Assembly: GCF_023091745.1 (NCBI RefSeq)
Contig: NC_068913.1
Coordinates: forward strand, 38,198,501-38,262,500
DNA length: 64,000 nt
Direction: 5' to 3'
Source of the DNA: Budorcas taxicolor
Taxonomy: Eukaryota; Chordata; Mammalia; Artiodactyla; Bovidae
Made by a program: the position numbers and the translations under genes. The notes under the pieces were generated by a model, which searched no databases, was not told the origin of the DNA, and saw only the letters and a list, made by a program, of their open reading frames with translations. Positions 35,900-47,826 of this stretch are shown here, in pieces (position 1 is the stretch's first letter; every line of letters starts with the position of its first letter).

Positions 35900-36369
35900 C
35901 ATTTCTTAATCATTATGATTGGTTCAAAATCTCTGAATAAATCATATTTGGGGGCCCATCAATTAAATAAGTACAAGCCCTAAATTTACCAGAACAATAA
36001 TACCATAAAATCATTTTAGTGTAGGACAGTAATTCATTTAAGGGTCACAGAGGACTCATGTGAAGGCATAAACAGAGAAATACAAATACATGAAATAACA
36101 TAACTTTTAGAATTGTAAACTATATTCTCTTATTTTTCACTAAAATATGTTATGTATCATTGATATTAAAGATAGTTTTTAGATAAATATAGGGTGACAG
36201 TAAATTTTATAGGGTTTTGGTAGACAAAATCATGGTTCCATGTTATTTCAGATTTTCATTGTTGTTCACTGAACTATTACAACAGTTGACTGACCTGATG
36301 GCAGCTTCTTTCCTTGGTTTCTCAGAGAATATGCCTCCTAAAATGTGCTACATATAGCTTTCTCAACTC
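35900..36369. other. Unassigned AT-rich DNA
   Basis: No gene or repeat recognised. Confidence 0.5.
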
Positions 36370-36845
36370 TGCCATGGCAACCCCTCAAACTTCATATTTT
36401 GCCTACTTATATCATTAAAATGCCTTCTGAAGCACAGAACTCGATGTAATTCCTTGAACATTCCATCTTGTACTGCCTCCATGCCTGTATACTTACTATA
36501 ACCTCTGCCTGGAATGTCCTCTTGAGTCTGACCCTGTGTAGCTACATCCACCTGTGCCTGGCACAATCTGATTGAAAAATCCCAGGTTAAAATTACTTCC
36601 TTTAAAAACAGGTAATCTGTGAGCCTGAGTTGGAATTATTCATCCTATACTACGTCTGTATCTTTCCTTTAGTCTTTTTTTTTTTTTCTACTCTTCTCTC
36701 TAATGAATTTACATTTTCCCTCCATATGGGATTTTGAATTTCTTTAGGGTGGAAATCACATGCTATATACTCTCGGGTATCCTGTGTCTAGTACAGTTTC
36801 TACATGCTTAGTAAATTTCATTGGATGAACAAAAAAAATGGATGG
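36370..36845 (+). mobile_element. L2 LINE 3' end relic
   Basis: acctctgcctggaatgtcc, later gggtggaaatcacatgc, then tcctgtgtctagtacag and the terminus tagtaaatttcattggatg follow L2 3' consensus order. A T13 tract (36,675-36,687) lies inside. Confidence 0.7.
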
Positions 36846-38084
36846 GTCAAAATGAAGAAAAGTCTGTTCAATAAAGGGTGTTTTTGCTGTATATAAACTT
36901 GCCATAGATTGTTGAAATAGATCAGCTATAATCAATTGATTCAGTGCAAATGAAGATATATCTCATTAGGGAAAAAAAAAAAAAACCTTCAAAGATTTTA
37001 TATAGAGCAAGTACTGTTTCATCTTTTACAAAGACAAAAGCTTTCCATGTATAAAATCTTCTTATTCTGAAAATTGCCATCCATTTCCTCTCTCTCTCCT
37101 TCTTTCCCACTATGATTTCTCCTTTCTCTCCCTTTTTCCCAAGAGCTAAACATTTATTATATACCAGAAACGTCTCTAGAACATGGTGTTAAAGGGGTCA
37201 TTAATGTTTATTTATGGTTACCCAACTCTCTTGTGACAGTGTAAATGAGTTTTTGAAGTGTAAAGATGGGGACCCTAAAATATTTTCCACATAGACGGCC
37301 ATAAAAAATAACTGGCTTCTATTATTTCCAGTCATTATTCATTTGACTCTTTTCTGATTCTCTGAGTAATTTTCCTAAAGATTATATAGCCCTTTTATTT
37401 CTTTATTAAAAAAACACATTTGTACAAAGGGAATTATATGCAATCCAAAAAAGCAGACTATTTAAACATAAATAGAACCACCCATAAATTAAAGATTTAA
37501 TTCATAAAACTCAAAACTTTAATCTGTCAACCATCATCCCAACAAATTAGAAAATACTATAAATAATCTTTGTGCTTTATTTATTTTGTAGCAAATACAT
37601 ACAAATATTATGTGGTTGCCATTAATCCAATATTGAATGTTATCACAGACCAAAGGACCTTGCAAAAAGGAAAACAGCCATGAGCACTATCCATTCATCA
37701 AAAAGATCTTGTACCATCGCTGCTTTTCTGTATTGGAGTTTGCTGTATGTGCATGCTTTTAGGCTTGAAATTTGTGATTAAATGCTACATTCTTACATTA
37801 GCTAGCAGAGTGAAAGTCACAAAACTGGGACTAGTTCAAAACAATGCTGCTTTGAAAAGATAAACTCATATCTATAAAATGATAGTTCTAAGGTACAAAT
37901 AGTAATTTCATAGATTTTTTTTAAAGGTCTCTTTATAGAATTATTCTAAACTTACAGGATTCAATAATATTTTTACATACTCTCACGCAATCACTGTTAG
38001 GAATTACACATGTTCTTTGATACTACATTGAGTATATGTGAACAATCCTAGTATAAGTCTTGGCATATTTGAGAGTTCAGTATT
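36846..38084. other. Unassigned AT-rich DNA
   Basis: A14 at 36,972-36,985 and a pyrimidine-rich patch at 37,085-37,140. No gene supported. Confidence 0.55.
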
Positions 38085-38350
38085 TCCCTGCTCCTTTTGC
38101 CTGCCTGCATTTCTTTCTCCCTTCTTCTCTTTCTCTCTCTACTCCCTACTCGTCAGAACCACTACCTTTAAAGGAAGTCTTCCCTGATTGTTCCAGTTAA
38201 AACTGACCACTTGTTTCCTAACTGCCATTGAACATACCTACTGGATAACAATTAAGTTATGTTATTAATTTTATCTTGAAAGATCTTTGCAAATTCTCTT
38301 ATATATAAATTTTCACCTCCCTGGAAATAATGTAAATTGATCAAGGATCA
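38085..38350 (+). mobile_element. L2 LINE fragment
   Basis: ggaagtcttccctgattg followed by ttcacctccctggaaataa resembles the L2 3' region. Diverged. Confidence 0.5.
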
Positions 38351-38749
38351 TTTGGTTGGCAGATCTTGCACATTTCAGATTATTGTACTTAAGTGGGCCT
38401 ATCATATCACAGCCTCCAGAAGTATTTTAAGAACAAACATAAAACATTTAAAACACACATATCGTTGATAAAGACTGTTTTTTCACAATTTTTACACAGT
38501 AAAAATTAATTACTCCATATTTATATCAACTATAGTGTGACTATCTGTTTTACCTATATACCCCAACCTGAAAAAAGTCCAGAGTAAAATAATTAAGAAT
38601 ATTTTATTTCTTTATGGTTTTAAAACACTTTAAATTAACTTATAATATATTGTTAATTATAAAATTGGCCAATTTTGAATTCAGCCATAAAGTTTTGTTT
38701 AGCCATTACCTCTATGAATGCCCTTACACAGGTAATCAACATCTCTCCT

Positions 38750-39320
38750 TTGAACTAATGAAAAGCCATTTAAATGATCTCCATGCTTGCACAGGAGCTC
38801 CAACCTCCTCTAAAGTGACAGAGTCCTCTTACATGCCAGATCATATCACTCCTTTGCTCAAAATCTTCCAGTTACTGGCAAAGCTCCCATGGCCTGTTGA
38901 GTCCTTCAAAGTTAACAGGGCTCTTAATGTTCAAGCTCCCTCATACCTTTCTGATTTCACCCTCCACCATGTCCCTCTCAGGCCACTGTAGCCACACAGG
39001 TCTCCCTGCTGTTTCTAAATACTTTGCCTATATACTTTAAGTCTCGATACCTTAGATTCTTCTCTTAAATATCCTTGGCTGACTTTCTCCCTTAATTCAG
39101 ATCTCTATGCAAATGTGACCTCATTAGAGAAAATTTCCCCCTAAAATAGCACCTCTCACCACCCTTTCTCTCTTTTGCTCCACTTTGGTAGTTTGTAGTT
39201 TTTAAATATTACTTTATTTATTTATTCATTTATTTATTATCTCTCTCCTTTCCTTAAAATTCATGTTTTATTAGGGCAAGGACTTTCCTTGACTCCAAAG
39301 TCTAGTACTGTGCCTGCCCC
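38750..39320 (+). mobile_element. L2 LINE 3' relic, about 0.57 kb
   Basis: catatcactcctttgctc, aaatcttccagttactgg, ccctcaggccactgtagcc, caaatgtgacctcattag, gggcaaggactttccttg, agtctagtactgtgcctg appear in L2 3' order. The 125-codon frame at 38,614-38,991 overlaps it and is not taken as a gene. Confidence 0.78.
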
Positions 39321-39719
39321 AAAGCTGATATAAACTATTTGTTTCAAAATATGTATATAATATATGCATACTATATGATATATATCTATGTATATACACT
39401 TGTGTATTCTTTGTTGTAGCTGTGTAGGCCTATTATGAAAATAAAGAGAAATATAAATGATTGCATATAAACCATTTATTATATTAGCTATGATACCCCG
39501 TTCATTCTCTGTGTTATGCAATGAATATCTTTTTCCTTTCCACTCAAATACACTCTTTGAATGAAGGGTTGGTTATATCTACTTACTGTTGGTGTTACCT
39601 ACAAAACTCAGTACATGCCTTGTACATTTTATCAAAAAATAATTGTCTATTTAATGTTGAAACCATTATTTTAAAATTATTTTTGTGCCTGAGAATTATT
39701 TGTTTACTTTATTGAAGAG
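39321..39719. other. Unassigned AT-rich DNA with TA-rich patch
   Basis: An imperfect TA/TG-rich stretch lies at about 39,345-39,400. No gene. Confidence 0.55.
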
Positions 39720-40035
39720 AGTTGATTCATAGTGCCATGTTTATTTCTACTGTACAAAGGAGTGATCAGTTATACTATATATATGTATTCTTTTTCATAT
39801 TCTTTTCAATTTTGGTTTATCACAGGATATTGAATATAGCTCTTTGCACTATACAGTAGGACTTGTTGTTTATCCATTCTATATATAATAGTTTACATCT
39901 GTTAATCCTGAACTCCCGTTTCCTCCCTCCCTCATATCCCCTTACCTTGGCAACCTCAAGTCTGTGCTCTATGTCTGTGAGTCTGTTTCTGTTTTGTAAA
40001 TAGGCTCATCTGTGACATATTTATATGCGTAGTTT
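39720..40035 (-). mobile_element. Cetartiodactyl L1 3' region, antisense
   Basis: T-rich antisense L1: tttctactgtacaaagg, ggtttatcacaggatattg, actatacagtaggacttg, gtttatccattctatatat, ccttggcaacctcaagtc, atgtctgtgagtctg. This block is characteristic of artiodactyl L1 3' sequence. Confidence 0.85.
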
Positions 40036-40119
40036 ATGATTGTAATGTACTCAGGGATGTTATCTTACTATTTTCACTGATGTTGCAGTCTATTTAGCTA
40101 GAAATGATTTTGATGTGTA

Positions 40120-40915
40120 GAGTTGTCCCCCGTTCTCCGTGGTTTCCCTTTCCACATTTTCAGCATCCACGGTCAACTGCTGCCCAAAAATATTCAATGA
40201 AAAATATCAGAAGTAAACAATTCATTAGTTTTAAACTACCTGCATTCTGAGAAGCATGATGAAATCTTGTGCTGTCCTGCTCCATCCCTGTGTTCATCCT
40301 ATCCTGTCCTGTGCTCACTTAGTAGCCCCCTCCATTCACTGCTGAGATATGAGAGTGCTTGTGTTCAAGTAATACTTATTTTACTTAATAATGTCCCCAA
40401 AGCACAAGGATAGTGATGCTGGCAATTCAGATATGCCAAGGGGAAGCTTTCAAGTGTTTCCTTTTGATGAAAAGATGAAACTTCTCAACTTTAGATGAAA
40501 GAAATAAAATCATATGCCAAATTTGATAAGATCTACAGTTAGAATGAGTTTTCTGTCTATGAAATTGTGAAGAGTGAAAAGAAAATTGTGCTAATTTTTC
40601 TGTCCCACCTCAAACTGCAAAAATAATGTCCACAGTACATGATAAGTGCTTAGGTTAGATGAAAAAGGAATTAAATTTGTACAAGAAAGTTTAAGAGAAA
40701 AAACATATTCAAATAACTTTTATTTCAGTTTATTGCTATAATTGTTCTATTTTATTATAATCTTAATATCTCACTGTACCTAATTTATAAATTAAAGCTT
40801 ATCACATGCATGTATAGGAAAATACATAGGATATGTAAGTTTCACTAATATCCACTGCTTTAAGCATCCCCTGCGGGTCTTGGAGTATATCCCCTGAAAT
40901 AAAGGGGAACTACTT
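40120..40915 (+). mobile_element. Tigger-family DNA transposon, internally deleted
   Basis: Left terminal repeat agttgtcccccgttctcc, after a TA dinucleotide. Right end ccctgaaataaaggggaac is its diverged complement. About 0.8 kb remains of an element normally over 2 kb. This is a cut-and-paste transposon of the Tc1/mariner superfamily, long extinct in mammals. The subfamily is not assigned. Confidence 0.85.
40391..40600 (+). pseudogene. Tigger transposase N-terminal relic
   Basis: ATG at 40,391 opens a 35-codon frame starting M-S-P-K-H-K with SDAGNSDMP, the usual N-terminus of Tigger transposase, which carries a CENP-B-like DNA-binding helix-turn-helix. The frame stops at a TGA. A second frame continues with KSYAKFDKIY and YEIVK, again broken by a stop. 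The catalytic DDE region is deleted. Non-functional. Confidence 0.75.
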
Positions 40916-42589
40916 CATTTCATTTTTTTTAAGAATAGAGGATGTTTTTAAAACAAACACTTCATAATAAATTTTAGTCACTTTGAAAAAATGAATTCAG
41001 AAGCTATTTTGAAATTTTTGTTAAAGATTTTTAAAAATTACATATTTGTTATTTAAAATTCTTATTTGGTAAAATATCAGTATGGTGGCAATATATATAT
41101 AATCATCATTTTGCTATTTATCTATCAGCCAAAAACAGCATTTGCTTTGTTTCAACCATATGTTCTTTTTGCTGTACAACAATCTTGTTTTTGTTCATTC
41201 ATTGGAGCTGGCAGATAGCTATAAGGGTTTGAATTCCAAAGTCAATTCAGCATTAACTTTATATCCGTGACCAATGTCAAATCTGAACTCTATCTAATAG
41301 AAATATTGAGTAATCTCATGTTAATCTTCTCTGGGTACCAGCTCTGACTAGCACTAATGAACAAAGTTTGATTGGAAACCCTAGTAGATTACTATCATCC
41401 TATAGAGTTTACTTTTTAAGAAACCACCCTATAGATTTATCCCACCCACCTAAGTCTGGCTGCTGTGTTCAACAGTATTTGAACAGTTCTTCAGATACCC
41501 TCTAATTAAAGAAATCCTTGACTCATGGTGCCAGGAATGTAAGTGGGTTCAACTACCCCACTGGTAAATACCAGTTCTTAAGATAATTTTTTATTTATTT
41601 ACACATTTTGACATTGTTTTGATTTATCTGTTTCCACAATAGTTAGAAAAGGTAATACATAATTTAAGACTTTAAAACAATTTACTTTTAACTGCCTTTT
41701 TAATAGCTAAAATGTACTTACTCTCTGGAAAGAGAATAAACAGACTTATGCATGATTTTAAAGACCCATTTAAAATAAAAATATTTGACATAAATATTTT
41801 TATTGTGCAGATGTTGTGTTATAACAAAGAAAAATGCATAGGATATTGCTTTTTTGTCTGTAATAATACCAAAGAAATTAAATTTTGAATTAAAAAATAA
41901 AATTCTTAGCCTGTGTTGCATAAACCTTGAATGATGGTAATCAACCATGATGCGTGACTAAGGCACACATCTGTCTATATGATTTATGACAGAATATAAT
42001 CAGAAAATAAGCTCTCCACTTTTTAAGGGACTATAGTTCATTGTTAGGAAGGATCATGTTTAGCATGGAAGTTTTTTTCATTTATATTATTTCTGTAAGG
42101 TTCCTTCCATATTTTTCCTTTAAATTTACTCTTTTTTCACTCATTGCATATTGCAAGTACCCCATTGTGAACTTCCACTCAGGAAATGACATAATTTCTT
42201 CTCATCAGAGAATTGTTTTCTTTTTAAGAAGTGAATAGTACTTATGTTCTGCTTTAGCAGGAGGTGGTCTGTCTGTCATACTTGGCATGTTTGATTATGT
42301 AGTGATTAGTGCCAAAAGAGCATATAGATTAAGAGCCTCACTAAAATGAATCTTAGCAAACTTTCCAACCATACCACAGTGAATTGTATCTTCTGAAGAG
42401 GGAATCGTCCTTCCTTCAAAATTCATGCCTTTGATTGACATAAATATTACAGTATAGAGAAAAATGCACAGTTAATTTAATGTCACTCTGTTAGTAGCTG
42501 ATCTTCAGAAATTATGAAGAGTCTTAGCCTTGTTGTTAATACTTATAAAGTATTTCTCATGCATTTAATTATATTCAATATTTGATGAC
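40916..42589. other. Unassigned AT-rich DNA
   Basis: 1.7 kb with no gene. Frames of 65-76 codons are unsupported. Confidence 0.55.
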
Positions 42590-42745
42590 ATTTGTTTAAA
42601 GACTCATTTAATCTTTATTACAACCCAATAAGAAGTGTACTATTATTTCCTTCACTTTATGGATTAGGAAAATGAGGCTAGAGTTGTCGTCACTTGCTTA
42701 CACTTATCCAGTGAGTAAAGTGCTGGCTTCAGGTTTCCACATCAG
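42590..42745 (-). mobile_element. MIR SINE fragment
   Basis: tcatttaatctttattac, ttatggattaggaaaatg, aggctagagttgtcg and tatccagtgagtaaag follow the antisense MIR core order. Confidence 0.7.
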
Positions 42746-42804
42746 TGTGTATATTTTTCTTGAATATAATTGAAATACAAATGATAGTGATAGTGATTTA
42801 TTTC

Positions 42805-42975
42805 TGATGGTCATTTGCTTTATGAATACTAACTCATTGATCATCACAGCACTACTAGGTAGGTAGTATTACTGTTCATATTCTACATATGAACAAAGGT
42901 CACACATTTAGTTACTTACAGAGCAATAATCTGAACACAGGCAGTCTGATTCCCAGATCATGTATCTTAAAAGTG
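42805..42975 (-). mobile_element. MIR SINE fragment
   Basis: atactaactcattgatc, aggtaggtagtattactg, gaacaaaggtcacac and gaacacaggcagtctgatt follow the antisense MIR order. A second independent MIR next to the preceding one. Confidence 0.72.
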
Positions 42976-43479
42976 ATTATGTTATTATTGCTGGATTGTA
43001 TTGTGAAGAAAAATGGTGCTTTACTTAGATTCTGGAACACTTTTATAAAGTAGGATCCTAATATTTTAATTTTAGTGATAATTATATCCCGTCTTGTTTC
43101 AAAAATCATGTAAATGTAACTCAGGAAAAAATAATTAGCAAAAAGGTATAATAATGAGCACATTTACTAATCAATGAATAGATATTTCTTGAATTAAATA
43201 TGTAATAATATGATTGATTAAGATAACCATAACATAAAAATAAAGATTATGAGATGAAACTAGTTTTATTAATTAAAATCAGCTTTAAAAACTGTTTTCC
43301 TCCATTGATTATAACCAAACCACTTGGTTTTATCTAAATAAACTGGAATTTAGGAAAATGATAGTAATCACAATTGTTATTGTGCTAAAAGTCCTATTTT
43401 CTAAAGTCAACAATGAAGAATAAAATTTAACTAAATACATATTTCAGTAATGTTAGGTAATTCACCAGTATTGGTGGCC
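42976..43479. other. Unassigned AT-rich DNA
   Basis: No gene. An 83-codon reverse frame overlaps the MIR edge and is not supported. Confidence 0.5.
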
Positions 43480-43648
43480 ACTATGTATTTAGCACACTTG
43501 TGGTGCCGGTATTTTCATATGTCTTATCTTTTAATGTTCACAATAAATTTGAATTGCGATCATAGTCATACTCATTTTGTGGAAGAAGAAAACAGAGGCA
43601 TAAATAAACAAGTAAACTGCACTAGGGTAGCACGGCAAGTAAACTGGA
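43480..43648 (-). mobile_element. MIR SINE, interrupted by BOV-A2
   Basis: tcttatcttttaatgttcac, catagtcatactcattttg, ggaagaagaaaacagaggc follow the antisense MIR core. The copy is cut at the SINE insertion. Confidence 0.65.
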
Positions 43649-43655
43649 GAAGTCT

Positions 43656-43846
43656 GCTGCTGCTGCTACAGCTAAGTTGCTTCAGTCGTGCCCGACACTA
43701 TGCGACCCCATAGACGGCAGCCCGCCAGGCTCCCCCGTCCCTGGGATTCTCCAGGCAAGAACACTGGAGTGGGTTGCCATTTCCTTCTCCAATGCATGAA
43801 CGTGAAAAGTGAAAGTGAATGCGCTCAGTCTTCTCCGACTCTTAGC
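43656..43846 (-). mobile_element. BOV-A2 SINE, 5'-truncated
   Basis: Antisense: (CTG)n with a small interruption (acag), the full distal monomer, then a partial second monomer ending ccgactcttagc. The 6-bp aagtct occurs at both edges (43,650-43,655 and 43,849-43,854), a short target duplication. Confidence 0.94.
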
Positions 43847-43848
43847 GA

Positions 43849-44050
43849 AAGTCTATCTCATTTCAAATCTCCTACTTTATTATTACATTGTTTCATCCTT
43901 TGTAATACTCACAGTTAAGCAATTATACATGGTTTAGCTTTTCACTATGAAATATAATGGTTTTGTGCTCAGGTCTTAGTTTATAAAAGTGACTAAGTGA
44001 CAACAAGGAGAGGTCAATGCCACTGAATTAAAAATTTAATGGTACTCAGT
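43849..44050. other. Unassigned DNA
   Basis: Short AT-rich stretch, nothing recognised. Confidence 0.5.
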
Positions 44051-44695
44051 TTCTCAAGAATGAGATGCATGCCACACCACACAGGGCCAGAGGAAGAACA
44101 CCACATTTTCGTGACAAGGTAGAAGCAGGAGTGAGGAAGGCAGCCTTTAATGGATTTTTTACAGGAAAGTCATTATTTAAGAGAAGGCCATTTAGAATTG
44201 GCTAGTTTGCATAATTTGTAATGACTTTGGGCTCTCAGGATAGTTCCAAGTTGTCTGGTATCTGGCCGGCTTTGGGTTCATTTGAGTGAAAGTCACTCAG
44301 TCATGTCCGATTCTTTGAAACTCCATGGACTATAGAGACCATGGAATTCTCTAGGCCATAATACTGGAATGGGTACTTCTCCAAGGCATCATCCATTCTC
44401 CAAGGGATCTTCCCAACCCATGGATCAAACCCAGGTCTCCCATGTTGCAAGCAGATTCTTTACCAGCTGACCCACAAGGAAAGCCCTGGGTTCATTTAGA
44501 GCAGGGAAACACTGGCTTGATTTCTGAGAACTAAGTAGGTAAGTGGGAGTGTGGCCTTGGATCTGCTGCTCTGTGCATGAAAAGTGTGTTCCAGGCTTCT
44601 GTCTACCATTCCCAAGAATTAGCTAATTCTGGGAGATCAGTCTCTCTCTGGGTCTGTAAGAGTCTCAAGAGATGTCAAAACATCTTAAGTTACAG
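44051..44695. other. Possible old LTR-type repeat split by Bov-tA
   Basis: After removing the SINE, 44,051-44,283 and 44,498-44,695 form one moderately GC-richer block with a sharp A-run at the right edge. Its style resembles mammalian solo LTRs, but I cannot match a family or find paired TG...CA ends. Tentative. No viral-type ORF is present. Confidence 0.3.
44284..44486 (-). mobile_element. Bov-tA SINE with perfect TSD
   Basis: Antisense full-length Bov-tA (gtgaaagtcactcagtcatg to acccacaaggaaagccc). The 11-bp duplication tgggttcattt flanks it (44,273-44,283 and 44,487-44,497). Confidence 0.97.
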
Positions 44696-44711
44696 AAAAA
44701 AAAAAAAAAAA
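44696..44711. repeat. Poly-A tract, 16 A
   Basis: Uninterrupted A run just left of a Bov-tA. A second A run follows that SINE (about 44,924-44,934), so an A-rich target may have been duplicated. Confidence 0.9.
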
Positions 44712-44717
44712 GTATTA

Positions 44718-44922
44718 TTGTTGTTTAGTTGCTAAGTCTTGTCCAACTCTTTGGGGACCCCATGGACTGTAGCCTGCCAGGGTCCTCTGTCCATGGGATT
44801 TCCCAGGCAAGAATACTGGAGTGGGTTGCCATTTCCTCCTCCAGGGGATCTTCCCCACCCAGGGATCAAACCCACAACTCCTGCTTGCATTGGTAGTGGG
44901 TTCTTTACCACTGAGCCACATA
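44718..44922 (-). mobile_element. Bov-tA SINE
   Basis: Antisense full-length copy (ttgttgtttagttgctaag to taccactgagccacat), bounded by A runs. Frames of 60-72 codons on both strands are SINE readings. Confidence 0.95.
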
Positions 44923-44935
44923 CAAAAAAAAAAAT

Positions 44936-45727
44936 CATATCCAATTTACTATTATGAGCTTCCCTTTTATGAAGAAAATGACTTAATAAAGTCCCTAAAC
45001 TGATTATTGCTGAAAATAAAACATATTTCCTTTAAATTTTTTATAAATAATTTGGTATATCCAACTACATGCATTTGATAATATAAGTAGCTGATGCTAG
45101 CAATATGAAATTTGTAATTGTGCTATCAATAGGAAATAACCTTGATTGGTTTAATATACTTACAGCAATTCTTCTTGGGAGAAATTCCTGCTAAAACTTA
45201 GAAACTTTTTTTAGTATACCGAAAGGAGAATATTATTTTTACTATACACAAACTACAAACTCTATAGACAGCAGACAAAGCACTAATACATCATAATTCT
45301 TAGAGACAATGAATCATTTTCTGATAGGAGCAAGAGAATTGAAATGTGTGTCTCCTATTAAATATTGTTAGGACTAATGGTGTAATAACCACTACCAAGT
45401 GGTCATGATGGGGTTAGGGTATTAGTGATTTTATCATCAATATAATAGTATGAGTCCAGGAAAGAAGAAAGAGAATAGAAATGGGAATGATGTCAGACAT
45501 AGTAACAGAGTTGTTCAGTTGAGATCTTTGCTGCCAACTGGGCTCTTAATTTGGTTTCACATACAAGACAGAGTTACTATTTTCATTTCTCTGGCAAGCC
45601 TCTTGGACTCCGTGAACTGCTTCAAGTAATGGTGTTTTTAGTGCAGAAAATAAAGTCTATAGCATTACAAGGAAAAACAATTATATGTAGAAACATAAGA
45701 ATATTGAAAAGAACAATTTTTTAATTT
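44936..45727. other. Unassigned AT-rich DNA
   Basis: No gene or repeat recognised. Confidence 0.55.
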
Positions 45728-47389
45728 AGTTCAGTTCAATTCAGTCGCTCAGTCGTGTCTGACTCTTTGCAACCCTGTGGACTGCAGCACACCAGCCCTC
45801 CCTGTTCATCACCAACTCCCATAGTTTACTCAAACTCATATTCATTGAGTCGATGATACCATCCAACCATCTAATCCTCTGTCGTCCCCTTCTCCTCCTG
45901 CCTTCAATCTTTCCCAGCATCAGGGTCTTTTTAAATGAGTCGGTTCTTTGCATCAGGTGGCCAGAGTATTGAAGTTTCAGCTTCAGCATCAGTCCTTCCA
46001 ATGAATTTTCAGGACTGATTTCCTTTAGGATGGACTGGTTGGATCTCCTCGTCATCCAAGGGACACTCAAGGGTCTTCTCCAAAACAACAGTTCAAAAGC
46101 ATCAGTTCTTGGGTGCTCAGCTTTCTTTATAGTCCAACACTCACATCTATCCATGACTATGGGAAAAACCACAGCTTTGACTAGACGGACATTTGTTGGC
46201 AAAGCAATGTCTCTGCTTTCTAATACGCTGTCTGGGTTGGGTCATAACTTTACTTCCAACGAGTGTCTTTTAATTTCATGCAGTCACCATCTGCAGTTAT
46301 TTTAGAACCCCAAAAATAAAGTCTGTCACTGTTTCCACTGTTACCCCATCTGTTTGCCATGAAGTGATGGGACCAGATGCCATGATCTTCGTTTTCTGAA
46401 TGTTGAGCTTTAAGCCAACTTTTTCACTCTCCTCTTTCACTTTCATCAAGAGGCTTTGTAGTTCCTCTTCACTTTCTGCCATAAGGGTGGTGTCATCTGC
46501 ATATCTGAGGTTATTGATATTTCTCCTGGCAATCTTGATTCCAGCTTGTGCTTCATCCAGCCCAGCATTTCTCATGATGGACTCTGCATAGTCTGGTTTT
46601 CCCATCTCTTTAAGAATTCTCCACAGTTTGTGGTGATCCGCATAGTCAAAGGCTGGCATAGTCAATGAAACAGAAATAGATGTTTCCTGGAACTTGCTTG
46701 CCTTTTCAATAATCCAGTGAATGTTGACAATTTGATCTCTGGTTCCTCTTCCTTTTCTAAATCCAGCTTGAACATCTGGAAGTTCACAGTTCATGTACTG
46801 TTAAAGACTGCCTTGGAGAATTTTGAGCATTACCTTCCTAGCATGTGAGATGAGTGTAACTATGTGGTAGTTTGAGCATTCTTTGGCATTGCCTTTCTTT
46901 GGGATTGGAATGAAAATTGACCTTTTTGAGTCCTGTGGCCACTGCTGAGGTTTCCAGATTTGCTGGCATATTGAGTGCAGCACTTTCACAGCATCATCTT
47001 TCTGAATTTGAAATACTTCAACTGGAATTTCATCACCTCCACTAGCTTTGTTCGTAGTAATGCTTCCTAAGGCCCACCTAACTTCGCATTCCAGGATGTC
47101 TGGCTCTAGGCTGATGATCACACCATCGTGATTATCTGGGTCATGAAGATCTTTTTTGTACAGATCTTCTGTGTATTCTTGCCACCTCTTCTTAATATCT
47201 TCTGCTTCTGTTAGGTCCATACCATTTCTGTCCTTCATTGTGCCCATCTTTGCCTGAAATGTTCCCTTGGTATCTCTAATTTTCTTGAAGAGATCTCTAG
47301 TCTTTCCCATTCTGTTGTTTTCTTCTATTTCTTTGCACTGATCACTGAGGTAGGCTTTCTTATCTCTCCTTGCTATTCTTTGGAACTCT
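45728..47389 (-). mobile_element. BovB LINE, 1.66-kb 3' portion with RT
   Basis: Antisense BovB from agttcagttcaattcagtc back through the RT and the pre-RT linker to tttggaactct. It reaches about 120 bp further 5' than the copy at 20.3 kb. Similar AATTTTTAAT sequences at both edges are a weak target-site candidate. An in-frame deletion of about 138 bp lies near 46,590. Confidence 0.97.
45741..47310 (-). pseudogene. BovB ORF2 reverse-transcriptase relic
   Basis: Reverse-strand frames in order: 47,310-46,801 (169 codons; linker with EDIKKRWQEYTEDLY, then RSIFIPIPKKGNAKECSNY), 46,794-46,297 (165 codons; ELPDVQAGFRKGRGTRDQI, a short palm, and an intact Y-A-D-D box at 46,492-46,503), and 46,202-45,741 (153 codons; post-RT to the C-terminus HRVAKSQTRLSD). 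Stops or frameshifts separate them. The segment with the conserved RQGC..SP.LF palm motif is absent, removed by the 138-bp deletion. No endonuclease domain. The catalytic aspartates survive but the fold cannot. Confidence 0.93.
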
Positions 47390-47545
47390 AATTTTTAATG
47401 CTTGCCAATTTAAATTTAAGTATTAAAGAAGAGGATATACTGGAATTTTGGAACACCACCACAGTTTGAAAGAGATGATCAGTATAAGTGACACTGTAAG
47501 ATTTCTGGAAGACATGTGATTTGAAAATATCTGATCCATTTTGAT

Positions 47546-47757
47546 GGTGAGCCCCAGGCGGCTCAGACGGTAAAGTATCTGCCTGCAATGTGGGTGACCT
47601 GGGTTTGATTCCTGGGTCAGGAAGATTCCCTGGAGAAGAAAATGGCAACCCACTCCAGTATTCTTGCCTGGAGAATCCCATGGACAGAGGAGCCTGGTGG
47701 GCTACAGTCCAGATCACAAAGAGTAGGATGTGGCTGAGAGACAAATACTTTCACTTT
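47546..47757 (+). mobile_element. Bov-tA SINE, sense
   Basis: tRNA head (ggcggctcagacggtaaag, B-box-like ggtttgattcc) and Bov-A body to ctttcactttac. Complete. The plus-strand 60-codon frame is SINE sequence. Confidence 0.95.
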
Positions 47758-47800
47758 ACTTATTATCAGTGAGATCACTGTGCTTTATTATGTACCTTCA

Positions 47801-47826
47801 AAAAAAAAAAAAGAGAGAGAGAGAGA
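47801..47826. repeat. (A)n(GA)n simple repeat
   Basis: An A12-type run grades into GAGAGA, about 26 bp. Confidence 0.9.

Noticed and set aside
38614..38991. 125-codon plus frame
   Set aside because: It lies mostly on an L2 3' relic, a non-coding part of the element.
44051..44695. Endogenous retrovirus
   Set aside because: No gag, pol or env-like frame, primer-binding site or paired LTR ends visible. At most a degraded solo LTR.
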